Assembly: GCA_049718665.1 (NCBI GenBank)
Contig: JBNARO010000005.1
Coordinates: 8,136 to 72,135, forward strand
DNA: 64,000 nt
Direction: 5' to 3'
Source: NZ13-RE01 sp049718665
GTDB lineage: Bacteria; Dictyoglomota; Dictyoglomia; Dictyoglomales; Dictyoglomaceae
The notes below the pieces were generated by a model. It had not been told where the DNA came from and searched no databases. It saw nothing but the letters and a program-made list of their open reading frames with translations. Made by a program: the position numbers and the translations under genes. Positions 62,183 to 64,000 of this stretch are shown here, one piece after another (the stretch's first letter is position 1; every line of letters begins with the position of its first letter).

Positions 62183-63538
62183 CTATACTTTCGGTAAATC
62201 TTTTAATGCTTCTTCTACTTTTTCTCTTGGATACGCAAAATTTTCCAATTTCCCTGAGAAGTATTGGTCATACGCAGAAAGATCAAAAAATCCATGTCCA
62301 CTGAGATTAAATAATATTACTCTCTTTTCTCCCTTTTCTTTTGCGTCTAAAGCTTCATCAATTACTGCTTTTATAGCATGAGCAGATTCTGGAGCAGGGA
62401 CTATCCCTTCTGTTCTTGCAAATATAACTCCTGCTTCAAAAATAGACAGTTGAGGGTAAGCTCTTGCTTCTATATAACCATGGTGGTAAAGAGCACTTAC
62501 AATGGGAGCCATCCCGTGGTATCTTAATCCTCCCGCATGAATTCCTGGTGGGACAAAAGTGTGTCCTAAAGTATACATTTTGATTAGTGGGGTAGTTTTT
62601 GCTGTATCTCCAAAATCGTAAGTGTATATCCCCTTTGTTAAACTGGGGCAGGATTCTGGTTCCACTGCAATAACTCTTATTCTTTTTCCTTTAAATTTCT
62701 CTCTTATAAATGGAAAGGAAATTCCTGCAAAATTACTTCCCCCTCCTACACATCCTATAACCACATCGGGAAATTCATCTGCTATTTCCATTTGCAGTAA
62801 TGCTTCCTCACCAATAATTGTTTGGTGCAGTAACACATGGTTTAATACACTTCCAAGGGAATATTTTGTATCATCTCTTTTTATGGCATCTTCTACAGCT
62901 TCGCTTATAGCAATACCCAAAGATCCTAAGGACTCTGGGTCCTTTTCCAAAATTCTTCTTCCTGATTCAGTGTCCGGACTGGGACTTGGAACCACTTTTG
63001 CTCCCCAAGTCTCCATTAAAGATCTTCTATATGGTTTTTGATAATAGCTTACCTTTACCATATATACTTTGCATTCTAATTTAAAAAAGTTGCATGCCAT
63101 AGCAAGAGCTGATCCCCATTGCCCTGCACCTGTTTCTGTAGTTAATCTTTTAACTCCTTCCAGTTTATTATAATAGGCTTGAGCTACAGCAGTATTTGGT
63201 TTATGGCTTCCAGGGGGACTTACTCCTTCATATTTGTAATATATATGAGCAGGGGTATCTAAATATTTTTCTAAGTTTACTGCTCTGTAAAGAGGAGTAG
63301 GTCTCCACATTCTATAAATTTCTAACACTTCTTTTGGGATAGGAATGTATCTTTCCTGACTTATTTCTTGCTGAATGAGAGTTGTAGGAAATAATGGGGT
63401 TAAATCTTCTGGACTTATAGGTCTTCCAGTAACAGGATTCAGAACAGGAGGCATAGAAAAAGGAAGATCTGCTAAAATATTGTACCATTCTCGTGGGATC
63501 TTTTCTTCCTCTAATAAAATTTTTCTTTTATCTTTCAT
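62183..63538 (-). CDS. trpB2: Tryptophan synthase beta chain 2 (TrpB2)
   Basis: A 451-residue PLP enzyme of the TrpB2 branch, longer than TrpB1, with FSMPPVLNPVTGRPISPEDLTPLFP at the N-terminus. PLP-lysine is in SPPGSHKPNTAVAQA, with GAGQWGSALAMA, VIGCVGGGSNFAGI and EGIVPAPESAHAIKA downstream. It makes tryptophan from indole and serine. No trpA or other trp gene is here. A T-box controls it. AAAGGAGGGT precedes the ATG. Confidence 0.95.
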   Translation of the reverse strand: MKDKRKILLEEEKIPREWYNILADLPFSMPPVLNPVTGRPISPEDLTPLFPTTLIQQEISQERYIPIPKEVLEIYRMWRPTPLYRAVNLEKYLDTPAHIYYKYEGVSPPGSHKPNTAVAQAYYNKLEGVKRLTTETGAGQWGSALAMACNFFKLECKVYMVKVSYYQKPYRRSLMETWGAKVVPSPSPDTESGRRILEKDPESLGSLGIAISEAVEDAIKRDDTKYSLGSVLNHVLLHQTIIGEEALLQMEIADEFPDVVIGCVGGGSNFAGISFPFIREKFKGKRIRVIAVEPESCPSLTKGIYTYDFGDTAKTTPLIKMYTLGHTFVPPGIHAGGLRYHGMAPIVSALYHHGYIEARAYPQLSIFEAGVIFARTEGIVPAPESAHAIKAVIDEALDAKEKGEKRVILFNLSGHGFFDLSAYDQYFSGKLENFAYPREKVEEALKDLPKV

Positions 63539-63573
63539 GCTATACCCTCCTTTTTAAATTTTATCTTAAAATT

Positions 63574-63860
63574 AAAAGCCCTCTCGTCCCATAAAAGGAC
63601 GAGAGGGCTTATCTCTCGTGGTGCCACCTTAATTAGGCAACACTGCCTCACTCTTTTCGGGTACGGGAGAGTCTTTTCCTCCGATACCCTTTGCCTTGAT
63701 AACGGTGGCAACATCCGTTGGAGCCTACTCAAAGGGAATTTCTCCCTTTTTTCGGTCCAAGGCTCCCGGGCCCATTCACCACCTGCAGGATAGCTGGCTC
63801 ACACCTTCCCCAGCCTCTCTGAATCCTGCTTTTGGTGGCTACTCTCCCCGTTCACAGCCT
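63574..63860 (-). promoter_or_regulatory. Tryptophan T-box riboswitch upstream of trpB2
   Basis: A ~290-base leader with all T-box landmarks. Minus-strand order: AGAGTAGCC near the start, a long Stem I with AGAGAGGCTGGGG and AGCCAGC arms, a specifier loop GTGAATGG whose UGG codon (bases 63772-63774) calls for tryptophan, then Stem II/III, the T-box sequence AAGGTGGCACCACG (63617-63630), and the competing terminator. Uncharged tRNA-Trp would stabilise the antiterminator, so trpB2 is turned on when tryptophan is scarce. Confidence 0.93.
63576..63610 (-). terminator. T-box intrinsic terminator
   Basis: AAGCCCTCTCGTCC pairs with GGACGAGAGGGCTT over 14 bases with a seven-base loop, followed on the minus strand by TTTTAATTTT. 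The 5' arm competes with the antiterminator. Confidence 0.92.
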
Positions 63861-63867
63861 TTATTAA

Positions 63868-63896
63868 ATTATATCCTAAAAATTTCCTTTGGGCAA
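63868..63896 (-). promoter_or_regulatory. Promoter of the trpB2 leader
   Basis: Minus strand TTGCCC, 17-base spacer and TATAAT, about ten bases before the first T-box base. Upstream, 63897-64000 contains no gene I recognise; it shares TCTGACCTGTAATCA with 46090-46104. Confidence 0.75.
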
Positions 63897-64000
63897 ATTT
63901 TAAAAGATATAAAATCTGACCTGTAATCAGTATTGAAAGAGAAACGCCTCCTTATTTACCTCTGTCAAAAAACTTAGCTCGTTTAAAAAGTTCTTTCCTT

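Overview
The window is AT-rich (roughly one third G+C by eye), densely coding, and uses many TTG and GTG starts behind strong GGAGG-type ribosome sites. The proteins are rich in Lys, Glu and Ile, as in thermophiles. The mix of diderm envelope genes (lnt, an lptC-lptA-lptF-lptD cluster, ADP-heptose synthesis, a PorV-like barrel), anaerobe-type genes (rubredoxin and a partner flavoprotein) and gram-positive-style regulation (T-box, short YidC, GlpP) fits a deep-branching thermophilic anaerobe. Dictyoglomus (D. thermophilum or D. turgidum) is my best guess; this is an inference from gene content, not a database match.

Layout. 1-4931: the 3' end of aroA, then a complete five-gene branched-chain-amino-acid-type ABC importer. 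4932-5484: relic of an IS256 (Mutator) transposase. 5485-7390: two-component system. 7427-14578: one run of overlapping genes for an inositol-phosphatase-like enzyme, a lipoprotein, apolipoprotein N-acyltransferase and LPS-transport proteins LptC, LptA, LptF/G and LptD. 14621-19563: rubredoxin, its likely reductase, an HtrA-like protease, a histone-deacetylase-like hydrolase, a YqeY protein and a degenerate M24 peptidase. 19560-25947: a nine-gene F-type ATPase operon in the order Q-R-B-E-F-A-G-D-C, with a fused b-delta subunit and Na+-type c-subunit ligands. 25925-32204: GlpP, a 1041-residue secreted Ig-repeat protein with an outer-membrane partner, and RtcB.

32314-41588: YjbQ, a 25-residue membrane peptide, NAD salvage (pncA-pncB), the conserved rpmH-rnpA-yidD-yidC-jag-mnmE block, uppP, a YgiQ radical SAM enzyme and a CDF metal exporter. 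41589-47122: an accessory region with a three-gene sugar ABC importer flanked by decayed insertion sequences, an orphan signal peptide and a truncated dehydrogenase. 47065-51324: phoU convergent with pstSCAB. 51406-56824: heptose activation genes (GmhA-GmhB fusion, HldE as two genes), an O-antigen-ligase/heptosyltransferase fusion and a DUF4330 protein. 56927-64000: a beta-CASP nuclease, a polyferredoxin, an RRM protein behind a structured leader, LCP protein, RsfS, a bacterial Clp1/Grc3-like kinase, and trpB2 under a tryptophan T-box.

Together the genes emphasise a lipopolysaccharide-type outer membrane (maturation, transport, heptose supply and polymer ligation), ion-driven energetics and solute uptake. 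No tRNA, rRNA, CRISPR array or replication origin was seen. The most notable items are the N-ATPase-like operon, the envelope gene fusions, the pairing of RtcB with a Clp1-like kinase, and the remains of at least three insertion-sequence types in the gaps.
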